A DNA stretch of 64,000 bases from an uncultured Bacteroidales bacterium (GTDB lineage: Bacteria; Bacteroidota; Bacteroidia; Bacteroidales; Bacteroidaceae). The notes beneath the pieces were generated by a model, which worked only from the letters and a program-made list of their open reading frames with translations, did no database searches and was not told where the DNA came from. Shown piece after piece: positions 25,030-34,644 of this stretch. A program made the position numbers and the translations under genes. Position 1 is the first letter of the stretch. Every line of letters begins with the position of its first letter. The stretch is taken from contig CADCAG010000021.1 in the NCBI GenBank assembly GCA_902799355.1, positions 26,962 through 90,961 of the forward strand. Direction: 5' to 3'.

Positions 25030-28000
25030 TTTACCATTGACAATATACACACCCTTCTTGGCGTTCTCCACCTGCTGACCCTTCATGTTGTAGACACGGT
25101 CGTCATCGCCGAAGAGGTCTGCAGCCTGGTAGACGCGACTGATACCTGTAGCCTCGTCGAAGATAAAGATGCGGGCACCAGCCAGACTACCCTCGAAGTA
25201 AGCACGGAAGCCCTTCATCGTAGTATTGGCATTACCCTTAGCCAACTGATTTGTCGTTGTAACACCATACTTACCAGTCAAGTCACCAGCAGCGACAGGA
25301 GCGTAAGAGCCATGGAAGGTAATGCTATTGTGCCATACCGTTCCGGCTGTCGTGTTCAGATTTGAAATCGTGACATTGTTCACACGGATAGGCCCTGTGA
25401 TAGCAGCAGGTACGTAAATCAAGTAAGGAGTAGCAGCAGTCATCGACGTGACAGCCTCGAAGTCAATCATGCTGTTGGCATAGTTCTTGAAGTTGAAGAC
25501 CTTGGTGCCAGCGCCGAACAGCGCCTCGATAGCAGTATTGTCAGCAACGGCGAACGGCAGACAGACGGTGTTCCACCCTGCAGCGAACGTGCGCTGCAGC
25601 ATAACCGTCTCGTTGGTAACAGCCTCCACAGCATCGTTGCTGTTCTCGCTGAGCGTATAGACCTCAGCGATGGTCAGGCTGACAGGAGTAGTCTGCAGCG
25701 TACCGCCAGCATAGGTCACCTTCACATAAGCATTGACAGCATCCAGCGTGCTCTGCGGCTCCCATGTCAGGGTAACGACAGTTGCATTGCTGTTAGCCTC
25801 AACAGATGTTACATCTGCCGTAGCATCAACCTTGGCACCAGCGACCCACAGCTCGGCAGTGATATCCTCGTTCTTGCCAGCGTTCTCCTTCAGCGTGACA
25901 GTAGCCACGTAGTTGTTCAGACGCTTACCCGTTGTCGGAACGGAAGAAGCAGCCAGCTCCATGTCGTGCTCAGGAATGTTGAGAGCGAAGCCGATGAAGT
26001 TGTCGAGGTTCACATAGCGGTTGGCCGTAAACTTCAGATAGTAGTTGCCTGCGGCAGGAGCTACAAACTGGTGTTCAACAGTCTCTGTGCTTGCCGTGAC
26101 AGTCTCGTAGTCTGTCCAGCTGGTCTTGTCGGTAGAGTACTGAACTGTCATATTCTCGCCATCATACTGCCACTTCGTCTCGTAAGTCAGTACCTGACCA
26201 GCGGCAGCTGACAAACGTGGAGTCATCAGCGTGAACTCGCCCTGTACGCCACCAGAGTAAGCCGTCTGGCGGTCGTCGTTCCATGTCCAGCCAGTCTTCT
26301 GCCATGAAGCAGGAATTTCAGAAGTGAAGTATTCCTCCCAAACGTTAGCAGCCTCAGAGCGACCTGTCAGAGCGAGCGTAAAGGTAGCAGGCGTGCCGTT
26401 CACATCGTAGGTGAATACGAGGTCGCCCGCCTTCTTACCCTGTTCAGCCAGCAGCGTGACGTCGATGTCGAGCGTTCCATTGACAGCAATCGTCTTGTTC
26501 ACGTTGTTTATCTCCGTTACGCTATAGCCAGCAGGAGCCACGATGCTGGTCAGCACCAGTGCCTTTGTACCCGTATTGCTAATGGTATACTGCTTGGTAG
26601 TAGCCTCCTTCACCAGTCCGAAGGCTACATCGTCACCATCAGCCAGGGCAGCACCACCCTTGATGTTCAGTGCAAACTGTGGAGCCTGAGCGTTGACATG
26701 GATAGTGATGTCGTTAGCCTCGAGAGTTGCGGTGTTGCTGACCAACTCCTTGGCACGGAACTTGAAGTCGCCGCCCTCGCCAGCACTGATGGTCAGCGTG
26801 ACAGGTATCACAACACTTGCGTCCTTAGCCAGCACACCAGTAGCAGCAGTCACGTTGTCAGCATCGTTCATCTGGTAAACCTCACCAGCGGCATTGACGA
26901 TGCTAACCTTCACCTCGTTAGCTGTGAGGTCGCACGTGCTGTTGTTCTGTACAGTCACATTGAACTGAGCCGTAATCTTATTGTTGACATCAGCAGAGAG
27001 GTCGCCCTCGCCAACACGGGTAAACGAAGTGATAGCCAGTGTGCGAGTATGCTGAACCTCCACATCAGTGGTCAGCGTCTCGAAGGCTACGCTATTGTCG
27101 CTGTAGTAAACCACAATCTTAGCGGCGTAGGTCTTCTCCGTTGCAGGCACATTGCCCGTCAACTCGAAGGTCTTTGAGCCATTCAGGCTGATATCCTGAG
27201 CGTCGGAAGTAGCCACCACCGTCTCATCAAAGAACAGCTTCGCATAGACACCCGTCTCGGCAGCACGCAGGCTGTAGACAGTTGCTGTAGCGGTAATGCT
27301 TGTCTCAGGCACCTTCGTTGCTGTAGGAATGTTCGAAGCAGAGACATACAGATCGTGCTCAATGCCTGTTACCTTCTTCAGACCCGTCAAGTCGTCGATG
27401 TTTGCATTCGAGCTGACGAACTTCACGTAGTAGTTGCCATCGGCAAGAGCATCAAGGCTCTTCGAAACATATTCGTTAGTCAGACCAAACTCTGTAGGCT
27501 CGCTCCATGCCTTGCGGTCAGTAGAGGTGTACACCTTCAGCGTTCCCTCATTGCCACTCTGTGCCTTAGCCTTGAAACTCAGCACATTCTTGCCTTCCTC
27601 AGCACCATACTGCTCAGTGATGAGTTCCTTCTCGACACCACTATATATATGGGCAGAGCCGTCAACAGTCCAGCCAGCATTGTACCAGCCAGCAGGAGCA
27701 CTTGCGAAGTCAACATTGATAGCATCAGGATCGATGAGGTTAGCAGTATAGTTGACAGCCACATCGCCTACCCAACTCTCAGAGGTGATAGCCATGCTAC
27801 CATTCTTCGCACCGTAAGGAGCAGCAAACGGCATGGTAACTGTAATTTCTGCAGTCTTGCCGGCAGGTATAGTCAGCGTGCTACCCTCATAGGTCACGTC
27901 CTCACCGATGATAGCGACATTGACATTGCTCTTGGCTACAGTACCAACATAGTCTGCGTTACCATTGTTAGCCAGCGTATAAGTTGCTTCAGCGTCAGCC

Positions 28001-31000
28001 GTCAGATTGGCATCAGAGATATTGTCTGTTACCTTAGCGAAAGCCACCAGCGGAGCAGTTGTCATGGTGTGGTTAGCTTGAATATTATCTATTCTCAGAT
28101 ATTTGCCACAAAATTCAAAGACGACAGTACCTGTAGGAATTCCTGTAATCTCGAAGGTCTGCATACTTCCTGTGAGCTTGTCCTTAACGGTTTCACCTTC
28201 ATCCCAAGTTCCAGCATAGTTGCTCCAATCGTATTCAGTCCATGTAACACCACCATTTGTCGTATAGCGTACAGTCAAATCCTTGACGTTTGTAGAACCA
28301 TATTTCTGAGCATCAAATGACAAGACATCATTTGCATTAGCGATTGCCAGAGGTCTGGTAAAGAGTGAAGAGGCGGTAGTTGTGCTACTATTATTTGCTG
28401 TTCCATAAGAAACAGTCCAGTCGTTGCTCGACTTTCTCCAACCTTCAGGGAGCTCATTGTTCTCGAAATCCACATACAACTTAGTATGGTCGCGAGTGCT
28501 ACCGCTCAGTGTAATAACCTTATCATCAAGACCAGTAGCCGAGATAGTCAGAGTAGCCTCGTGGTCACCCAGATTATCCTTCAGCTGCTTGACAGTGATA
28601 GTAGCCTGAGCTCCTGCCTCTATTTCATCGTTACCAGCACCTGTAGCACCAGTAATTTCAGCTGAGTAATGAGCAGCCTGTTCGCCACTAAGTGCAGCAG
28701 CCAGTCCCTCCAGTTTGGCTTGACCTTCATTCTTGACTGTCAGCGTCCATACAGCATCAGCCTCGTCGCTAACCATTCCGAAGTTCTTGGTTGCTCCAGC
28801 AACATTCTCTCCATCGTAAACCACCATGACAGGCTCCAGAGGTGTTGCCAAGCCATAGATGCGCTGAATCTGGGTATACATGCCGTTAAACTGAACAAGA
28901 TAGTTACCTGCATTTGCAATGTTGCCATGCAACATAACATAATCTGTGCCAATATTCTCTGCAGAAATGAGGTCTTCCCAATCTGCATTCACATCGTCGG
29001 CATCTTTGATTTTCACGCCAAAGGTATAGCTGCTGCTCGAATAGGTTTGTTTAGCAACTACAACCAAAGTTTCGCCAGCAGATGCAACCAACTTAGTTGT
29101 CTGAAGCGTATTAGGGGTAGACTTGTAGCCAATCTCTACATATCCATTTGTCGTATTTCTCTCCCAATCATTGGTTGTCCAACCAGCAGGAATGTCATCT
29201 GTTGCGAAGTTGAGATTCATCTTGCCCTCTTCTTCAACAACACCACTGGCAGTAACAGTGAAAGTGCCAAGCGTGTTATCGCCACTATCCTTACCAGTTA
29301 CGACAATGTCGCCGCCACGATAGCCCTTAGTAGCAATAGGCATATTAATTGTCAGCGTTGTGCTTTCACCGGCAGCCAGCGAAGCCTCGCCCAATGCAGC
29401 AGTAAATCCTGTGGGCACATTGCCTAAGGTAAGGTTCAGCGTACCTGTACCATCGTTCTTCATGTAGTATACTACTGCTTCGGGAGCTTCAGTCACGAAA
29501 CCATAGTTGCGTGTTACTGTAGCTGCGGCAGCTTCTGTACACTGAGAATTAGTGTAGTAGCCAAAGGCAGGAGCGTCAGCATTCAGCTTAAAACCTTCGA
29601 AATTATCAAGATCGTAATCATCAGACTTGAAACGGAACTTATAATTGCCTGCTTCAAGACCAGTTATAGTTGCAGTAGCAGAATTCCCATTGCTCAGTGT
29701 TCCAATAGACGGAGTAGTTGTACACGTTTCCCAATCTCCACCATCCTTTGACATCTGAATCGTAATTGACACTTGATTTGCTGTTGCAGCATAATCAAAT
29801 GAGAGCGCTCTACTTGGGCCTTCAACTACAAGCGATGGAGTTGTCAAATAATATGAATATTGAGAACGATATTTGCCTTTTGCTACTCCATCTGCAAATG
29901 TCCATCCATATAATGTTCCATAATAATTGTAAGATTCAGCTTCCCAACCATCAGGCTGCGTGCCACCGCTAAAGTCTTCACTCCACAAATTATCGCGTGT
30001 ACCTGTTATTGCAAAAACTATAGGATCTAGTCCTGCATTGCTAGCTGTCAGTGTAATGTTTGCCGTCTTCTCTGCATTCAGGGCATCGCCGTCCCAAACG
30101 AAGGTAACAGTAAACTCTCCAGTCTCACCGCCAGCAACGTCGAGAGAAGCTGGCGATACTGTAAAGTCAGTCGTGTTGCTCGATACGATGCTGGTGATGT
30201 TCAACGTAGCCTCACCAGTATTAGCAACGGTAAAGGTCTTTGTCTTTGCCTTTCCAACAGTGCCAAACGGAACGCTTGCGTCAACAGCAACATTGTCTAG
30301 TTTTACTGTAATTGTAGCAGGAGTAGGTGTAGCATAAGAACCAGTTACAGACAGAACAATTGGTGAAGCTACGTTTGCTTGGCTTACGGTAATGGTTTCT
30401 TCGTAACTGCCAACAACGCCCTTCACAAATGTTACTGTAATTACCTTGCTTCCGTCTTTAGCAATGTCGAAGCCAGTCTCTGATACAGTAAAATTGTCAG
30501 TATTGCTACTTACAACAGAAACATCCGTCAGTGGATTGTCGCCATCATTAATGATAGTGAAAGTTTTCGTGGTAGTTGTGTTCTTAACAGTACCAAATGC
30601 AATCTCTGTGTCACTGACACTCATAGCGTATTCTGCATCCTCTTTCACTTTCAGAGTGTAATCCTGAGCTACGCAATAAGAAGTTGTAGGAGTGGGATCG
30701 GCACCAGCAGCAGTTCCCATTGTCTTATGAGAGTCATAATAGGAGTCAGCAGCACAAATACGCATGCGATAATTACCGGCTTCTTGTTCAGAAGGAACGG
30801 TAAATGTAGCATTTAGAGTGTTTGGTTTTGCACTAGTAGATTCTCCTGCAAAGACAATCTCACTATCTTCAAATTCATAGTTTTGGTTCCAGTCAACCCA
30901 AACAACTGTGCCGTATGTGTAGCCAGTGCTGAATGTTATTGCTACAGTTGCTTCACTGCCAGCTGTCACAGCACCAACTTGGGCCGAATTATTCTGGTAA

Positions 31001-32013
31001 TAGGGAGTCTTAGAAGTGTCATAATTTACAGTTTCCGCACCAGAGCCGTATGTTACATTCGTAATTCCATCGCCATCAACAGAGCTAGGGGTTGGTGTAC
31101 TGTAAGACAAGTTAAACGAAGTACTTTTCCAAATACTTTCGTTTCCGCCATAAACAGCATTCACTCTTACATTATAAGAATAGCCAACTTCTAAGTTTGT
31201 CAAAGAGTAAGACAAGGTTGACGCTCCTAAACCATGAACTTCTGTCCATATTTCTTCAGAGGACTTTTTGTACTCAAGGTTCCAGCCAGTCAGAGTCTCC
31301 TCTGTTTCACCAGCGGTCCACGACACTCCGGCAGTATTACCTTTTACTGTAGCAGCTATTGTCGCTGGCTCTACATAAGGAGTAAATACATACTCTTCTG
31401 CTTCGAATTCGTCAATTGCGGTTCCGTTTAGAAGGAAAGCCACCATTGTATGTTCAGAACCAAGGTCAACTTGTTGCTTAGCAGCTAACCAATTAGGCCT
31501 TGTTGTCGAACCGGATCTAGCCGAAGGAGAAATGGTAGAGCCAATTTGTGTACCAATGGAGTATTCTTCTGTTGATGAGTTATAAGTAACTCGATATAGT
31601 TTAACGGTAGTATTGTTTGTGCGAATACCACCAGCATAGAATTTAATCTTTCCTGTGAGCTCGGTAGGTATAATCAAATAAGAGGTACAGCCGTTGTTGT
31701 ATTGACCAAAAGCAGTATTTGTGCTATTGGCACCGATATTGTAACTTCCACCTGTTCCTAGAATAACATAGTCAAAGCCATTAGGCATATTGTTACTCCA
31801 GTAGGATGAATTGGTTACATTCTTCGTTACAATGTTAGTTCCACCTTTAATGAACCAACCGTTCGAAAGCTTTGTGTTATCGTTAGCATCAACAGTAACA
31901 CTTTCGAAATCTTCCGAAATAGTTCCCGCCCACGCCGGACTGACGCCCACGAGGAGGGTAAAGAGTGTTAGGAGTAGCCATCTACTCCGAGTAAGTGTTG
32001 AAATGTGATTCAT
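25012..32013 (-). CDS. Giant secreted multidomain protein with T9SS sorting domain (2,333 aa)
   Basis: Signal peptide at residues 1-29, ending PAWA. Going along the chain: an N-terminal jelly-roll-like domain; an FN3-like domain near 215-300; a GEVED-like domain near 330-455 (VVWVDWNQNYEFED); then repeated choice-of-anchor D / HYDIN-type Ig units (FGTVKNTTTTKTFTIINDG) alternating with choice-of-anchor J units (EDFSGGTQPDGWE). CARDB-like repeats and a GWNTVCLPF domain come near the end. The last 45 residues (VYNMKGQQV, GVYIVNGKKVVIK) are a T9SS type A sorting domain. It is probably anchored on the surface and binds matrix or glycans; no catalytic motif was seen. Confidence 0.85.
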   Translation of the reverse strand: MNHISTLTRSRWLLLTLFTLLVGVSPAWAGTISEDFESVTVDANDNTKLSNGWFIKGGTNIVTKNVTNSSYWSNNMPNGFDYVILGTGGSYNIGANSTNTAFGQYNNGCTSYLIIPTELTGKIKFYAGGIRTNNTTVKLYRVTYNSSTEEYSIGTQIGSTISPSARSGSTTRPNWLAAKQQVDLGSEHTMVAFLLNGTAIDEFEAEEYVFTPYVEPATIAATVKGNTAGVSWTAGETEETLTGWNLEYKKSSEEIWTEVHGLGASTLSYSLTNLEVGYSYNVRVNAVYGGNESIWKSTSFNLSYSTPTPSSVDGDGITNVTYGSGAETVNYDTSKTPYYQNNSAQVGAVTAGSEATVAITFSTGYTYGTVVWVDWNQNYEFEDSEIVFAGESTSAKPNTLNATFTVPSEQEAGNYRMRICAADSYYDSHKTMGTAAGADPTPTTSYCVAQDYTLKVKEDAEYAMSVSDTEIAFGTVKNTTTTKTFTIINDGDNPLTDVSVVSSNTDNFTVSETGFDIAKDGSKVITVTFVKGVVGSYEETITVSQANVASPIVLSVTGSYATPTPATITVKLDNVAVDASVPFGTVGKAKTKTFTVANTGEATLNITSIVSSNTTDFTVSPASLDVAGGETGEFTVTFVWDGDALNAEKTANITLTASNAGLDPIVFAITGTRDNLWSEDFSGGTQPDGWEAESYNYYGTLYGWTFADGVAKGKYRSQYSYYLTTPSLVVEGPSRALSFDYAATANQVSITIQMSKDGGDWETCTTTPSIGTLSNGNSATATITGLEAGNYKFRFKSDDYDLDNFEGFKLNADAPAFGYYTNSQCTEAAAATVTRNYGFVTEAPEAVVYYMKNDGTGTLNLTLGNVPTGFTAALGEASLAAGESTTLTINMPIATKGYRGGDIVVTGKDSGDNTLGTFTVTASGVVEEEGKMNLNFATDDIPAGWTTNDWERNTTNGYVEIGYKSTPNTLQTTKLVASAGETLVVVAKQTYSSSSYTFGVKIKDADDVNADWEDLISAENIGTDYVMLHGNIANAGNYLVQFNGMYTQIQRIYGLATPLEPVMVVYDGENVAGATKNFGMVSDEADAVWTLTVKNEGQAKLEGLAAALSGEQAAHYSAEITGATGAGNDEIEAGAQATITVKQLKDNLGDHEATLTISATGLDDKVITLSGSTRDHTKLYVDFENNELPEGWRKSSNDWTVSYGTANNSSTTTASSLFTRPLAIANANDVLSFDAQKYGSTNVKDLTVRYTTNGGVTWTEYDWSNYAGTWDEGETVKDKLTGSMQTFEITGIPTGTVVFEFCGKYLRIDNIQANHTMTTAPLVAFAKVTDNISDANLTADAEATYTLANNGNADYVGTVAKSNVNVAIIGEDVTYEGSTLTIPAGKTAEITVTMPFAAPYGAKNGSMAITSESWVGDVAVNYTANLIDPDAINVDFASAPAGWYNAGWTVDGSAHIYSGVEKELITEQYGAEEGKNVLSFKAKAQSGNEGTLKVYTSTDRKAWSEPTEFGLTNEYVSKSLDALADGNYYVKFVSSNANIDDLTGLKKVTGIEHDLYVSASNIPTATKVPETSITATATVYSLRAAETGVYAKLFFDETVVATSDAQDISLNGSKTFELTGNVPATEKTYAAKIVVYYSDNSVAFETLTTDVEVQHTRTLAITSFTRVGEGDLSADVNNKITAQFNVTVQNNSTCDLTANEVKVSIVNAAGEVYQMNDADNVTAATGVLAKDASVVIPVTLTISAGEGGDFKFRAKELVSNTATLEANDITIHVNAQAPQFALNIKGGAALADGDDVAFGLVKEATTKQYTISNTGTKALVLTSIVAPAGYSVTEINNVNKTIAVNGTLDIDVTLLAEQGKKAGDLVFTYDVNGTPATFTLALTGRSEAANVWEEYFTSEIPASWQKTGWTWNDDRQTAYSGGVQGEFTLMTPRLSAAAGQVLTYETKWQYDGENMTVQYSTDKTSWTDYETVTASTETVEHQFVAPAAGNYYLKFTANRYVNLDNFIGFALNIPEHDMELAASSVPTTGKRLNNYVATVTLKENAGKNEDITAELWVAGAKVDATADVTSVEANSNATVVTLTWEPQSTLDAVNAYVKVTYAGGTLQTTPVSLTIAEVYTLSENSNDAVEAVTNETVMLQRTFAAGWNTVCLPFAVADNTAIEALFGAGTKVFNFKNYANSMIDFEAVTSMTAATPYLIYVPAAITGPIRVNNVTISNLNTTAGTVWHNSITFHGSYAPVAAGDLTGKYGVTTTNQLAKGNANTTMKGFRAYFEGSLAGARIFIFDEATGISRVYQAADLFGDDDRVYNMKGQQVENAKKGVYIVNGKKVVIK

Positions 32014-32062
32014 AAGCTTAAATATTTTGTTTAGTAATTTTTATCTTAAAAGAATGCCAAAA

Positions 32063-32102
32063 GAGCGCCGAGGGTCCTCGGTAAGAGGGACGCTCGGTGC
32101 TC
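32063..32102 (-). terminator. Terminator of the 36357-32113 operon
   Basis: A 15-base stem with two mismatches (GAGCACCGAGCGTCC against GGACCCTCGGCGCTC), followed by TTTT on the minus strand, 10 bases after the stop at 32113. Confidence 0.75.
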
Positions 32103-32112
32103 CAAGGCTGGT

Positions 32113-34620
32113 TTATTTCCTCAGATATTTCTTGCCATTCACGATGACGAGGCCCTTGTAGTTGGCATCTACCTTCTGGCCGCGCAGGTTGTACGCTGCA
32201 CCCTCGCCTTGGGAGAGGGATGGGGTGAGGTTCTTGATGCCTGTGGGATCAGGATCAGGGTCGATGACGGGCTTCTCGTCCTTGTAGATGACTACGTCGG
32301 AGAAGTATGCCCAAAGGGAGATGGCTGTCGTAGAACCGTTGAGCAACACGTGCTCGAAGTTGAAGAAGGCCTTGTCGTCGTCATTGTAGAAGAATATCAT
32401 GTCTGTCAACTGGTCGTTGGCACCACCGCAGTAGTAGATGTTCTCGCCTGCGTACTGGCCTACATACTGGCCCATGGGGAAGACGTAGTAGACGATGTTG
32501 TCCTGCTCGTACTTCGTGCCACGCATCCAAGCATTTCCGCTGAAGGGGTTGGGGAAGTTGAAGCCCACATTGTCGCCGTCGAACTCTACCTCCATATCCT
32601 CGGTAGCCTCTTCGCTCTGTTCACCAGCAGCACTGTTATAGTGGAAGGTGTAGCTGATGTGCCATGTCTCCTTGACAGCCGTCGAGGGTGCCAGGGCAAA
32701 GCCACAGAAGTTGTCGACACCATTCTGCATCTTCGACGTGAAGCGCAGGCGGTAGGTGCCGTCGACAGGAGCGGTGAAGGACATCGCCTTGACATACTTG
32801 TCGCCCTGCTGCTCGTCTTCGGACTTATAGTCGCAGAGGGTGGTCCATGTCTGGTTGTCAGCAGTATACTCCACCAGCAGCGACTCGTCGCTCCAGCGCA
32901 GATAGGCATCCCATGTCAGCACGTCGCCAGCCTTAGCCTGCAGACGTGGTGTGGTGAGTGTGCCAGCGGTAGTGCTCTGCGGAGCCAGCGCCATCGTTGT
33001 GGTATTGTCGGCAAAGGCAGTGCTTGTGCCAATAGTCCAGCCATTGTTCATCCAACCCTCGGGCAGCTGACCTGCTTCGAAGTCCTCTGTCCACACATTG
33101 GGGTCTACAAGAATAGCAGTAGCGTTGATGGTCACATCAGCCAGTCCCTCGTTGGTGGGGTGAATGGTGATGGTGGCCGTCTTCTCGCCATAGTTCTCGC
33201 TGAGCACGGGAAGAATGTCAAACGTGGTGCTCTCGCCAGCAGTCAGGCTGAACTCAGACAAAGAGACAGTGAACTGCTCTGCATCCGACGATGTGATGGT
33301 ACCCGTCAGCGTGCCTGTACCATCGTTGGTGATGGTATAGCTCTTAGCCTCGGGCGCTGCACTCACCTTGCCGAAGGCTGCATCCGTCGTGGGGTTGACC
33401 AGCAGCACAGGAGCCTCCAGATTGAGGTGGAAGCCCTCGAAGTCGTCGAGGTCGTAGTCGTCGCTGACGAAGCGGAACTGGTAGTTGCCAGCCTGCAAGC
33501 CATCGATGGTGAAGGAGGCGAAGTCGTCCATACGGTCTATCCATCCTGTATTCTTGATTTCGGAGAACTCGCCGCCATCCTTGGAGGCTTCAACCTTCAC
33601 CTTGACATTGTTAGCCGTGGCCTTATACTGGAAAGTCAGCGCCTCACCATCTGCCACCTTGAGGATGGGAGTGGTCAGATAGCCCACAGTGCCATAGGTA
33701 TATTTGCCATGCGCCACGCCATCAGCAATGGTCCAGTTGGAGGCATCAGCCTTCCAACCATCGGGCACGCTGCCAGCCTCGAAATCCTCACTCCACACGT
33801 TGGGGTCCTTGACATACGCTGACGCACTGATGGCGACAGCATCGCCAGCATTAGGCGTCACGGTGATGGTAGCGCTATGGCTGCCATAAGCCGTCGCACT
33901 GAAATGATAGGTAATCGTGAAATTCTCCTCGGCACCTGCTGCTACTGTCAGCGCGGCAGGAGCAACAGTGAACTCCTCGTTATCAGAAACGATGGTTGTC
34001 GTCAACTCGGCATTACCCGTATTGCTGACGGTAATGGTCTGCTGAGCATCGGCAACGACCTTGCCAAAGAGCACCTTGGTGAGGTTGATACCCATGATGG
34101 GAGCAGGGTCAGGCTCCGGGTCGGGAGTGCCACCACCTTCGCCACCGCCGCCTTCAGCCTCCGTATAGGTCACGTCGTCGATAGCGGCATAGTTCAGCGC
34201 GATGGCCAGCTGGGTAGCTTTGGTCAGCGTAAAGGAGTACTTGCTCCACTGGGGAGTCGACGAGGTGCGCAGCGAACCCGTGGTAAAGAGTTGTTCGCCC
34301 AGACCAGACGCCGTATACTCATAGACAACGACCTGGCTGGCCTTGTTCTTGTTGTAGGCACGGGCATAGAACTCAAAGGTGCCCTCGACAGTCGTCGTCA
34401 CCAGATAGTTGTCCGTGTCTGAATAAGACCAGCTGAACACACCCTTGCCTGTGCGGGCACGATCGTCAGCACACTGAGCATCGCCCACCAGAGACCATCC
34501 CTCGGGTAATCCGCCGTTGAAATCGGCAGTTTTTGTAGCAGCACTGGTTGTCAGACTGCCTCCGAAGAGTGCAGCCATGACAACCAGTATCATGAATAGT
34601 GTTGTTTTAGATTTTCTCAT
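32113..34620 (-). CDS. Secreted choice-of-anchor/Ig-repeat protein with T9SS sorting domain (835 aa)
   Basis: Signal peptide at residues 1-28. An N-terminal jelly-roll domain (DFNGGLPEGWS) is followed by a Gly/Glu/Pro linker near 160-178, then HYDIN-type Ig units (LFGKVVADAQQTITVSNTG) alternating with three choice-of-anchor J modules (EDFEAGSVPDGWK). The C-terminus AYNLRGQKV, GLVIVNGKKYLRK is a T9SS sorting domain. Just before it is NLTPSLSQGEGA, encoded by a REP-like DNA string. It lies 24 bases after the 34645 gene, so they are one operon. It shares its modules with the 2,333-aa neighbour. Confidence 0.85.
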   Translation of the reverse strand: MRKSKTTLFMILVVMAALFGGSLTTSAATKTADFNGGLPEGWSLVGDAQCADDRARTGKGVFSWSYSDTDNYLVTTTVEGTFEFYARAYNKNKASQVVVYEYTASGLGEQLFTTGSLRTSSTPQWSKYSFTLTKATQLAIALNYAAIDDVTYTEAEGGGGEGGGTPDPEPDPAPIMGINLTKVLFGKVVADAQQTITVSNTGNAELTTTIVSDNEEFTVAPAALTVAAGAEENFTITYHFSATAYGSHSATITVTPNAGDAVAISASAYVKDPNVWSEDFEAGSVPDGWKADASNWTIADGVAHGKYTYGTVGYLTTPILKVADGEALTFQYKATANNVKVKVEASKDGGEFSEIKNTGWIDRMDDFASFTIDGLQAGNYQFRFVSDDYDLDDFEGFHLNLEAPVLLVNPTTDAAFGKVSAAPEAKSYTITNDGTGTLTGTITSSDAEQFTVSLSEFSLTAGESTTFDILPVLSENYGEKTATITIHPTNEGLADVTINATAILVDPNVWTEDFEAGQLPEGWMNNGWTIGTSTAFADNTTTMALAPQSTTAGTLTTPRLQAKAGDVLTWDAYLRWSDESLLVEYTADNQTWTTLCDYKSEDEQQGDKYVKAMSFTAPVDGTYRLRFTSKMQNGVDNFCGFALAPSTAVKETWHISYTFHYNSAAGEQSEEATEDMEVEFDGDNVGFNFPNPFSGNAWMRGTKYEQDNIVYYVFPMGQYVGQYAGENIYYCGGANDQLTDMIFFYNDDDKAFFNFEHVLLNGSTTAISLWAYFSDVVIYKDEKPVIDPDPDPTGIKNLTPSLSQGEGAAYNLRGQKVDANYKGLVIVNGKKYLRK
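32196..32232. repeat. REP-like GC-rich element inside a coding region
   Basis: The plus strand reads CCCTCGCCTTGGGAGAGGG followed by ATGGGGTGAGG. This resembles the CTCACCCC/CTCTCCC family of short dispersed repeats found between genes in many bacteria. Here it is translated in frame as LTPSLSQGEG ahead of the sorting domain. Confidence 0.55.
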
Positions 34621-34644
34621 TATTTGGATTTAAAAGTATAGTCG

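Noticed and set aside
32209-33822. Long open frame on the plus strand (537 codons) opposite the 835-aa protein gene
   Set aside because: It has no domain features, signal or promoter. The opposite strand encodes a clear secreted protein with signal peptide and T9SS end, so this is a shadow frame of repetitive, GC-balanced coding DNA.
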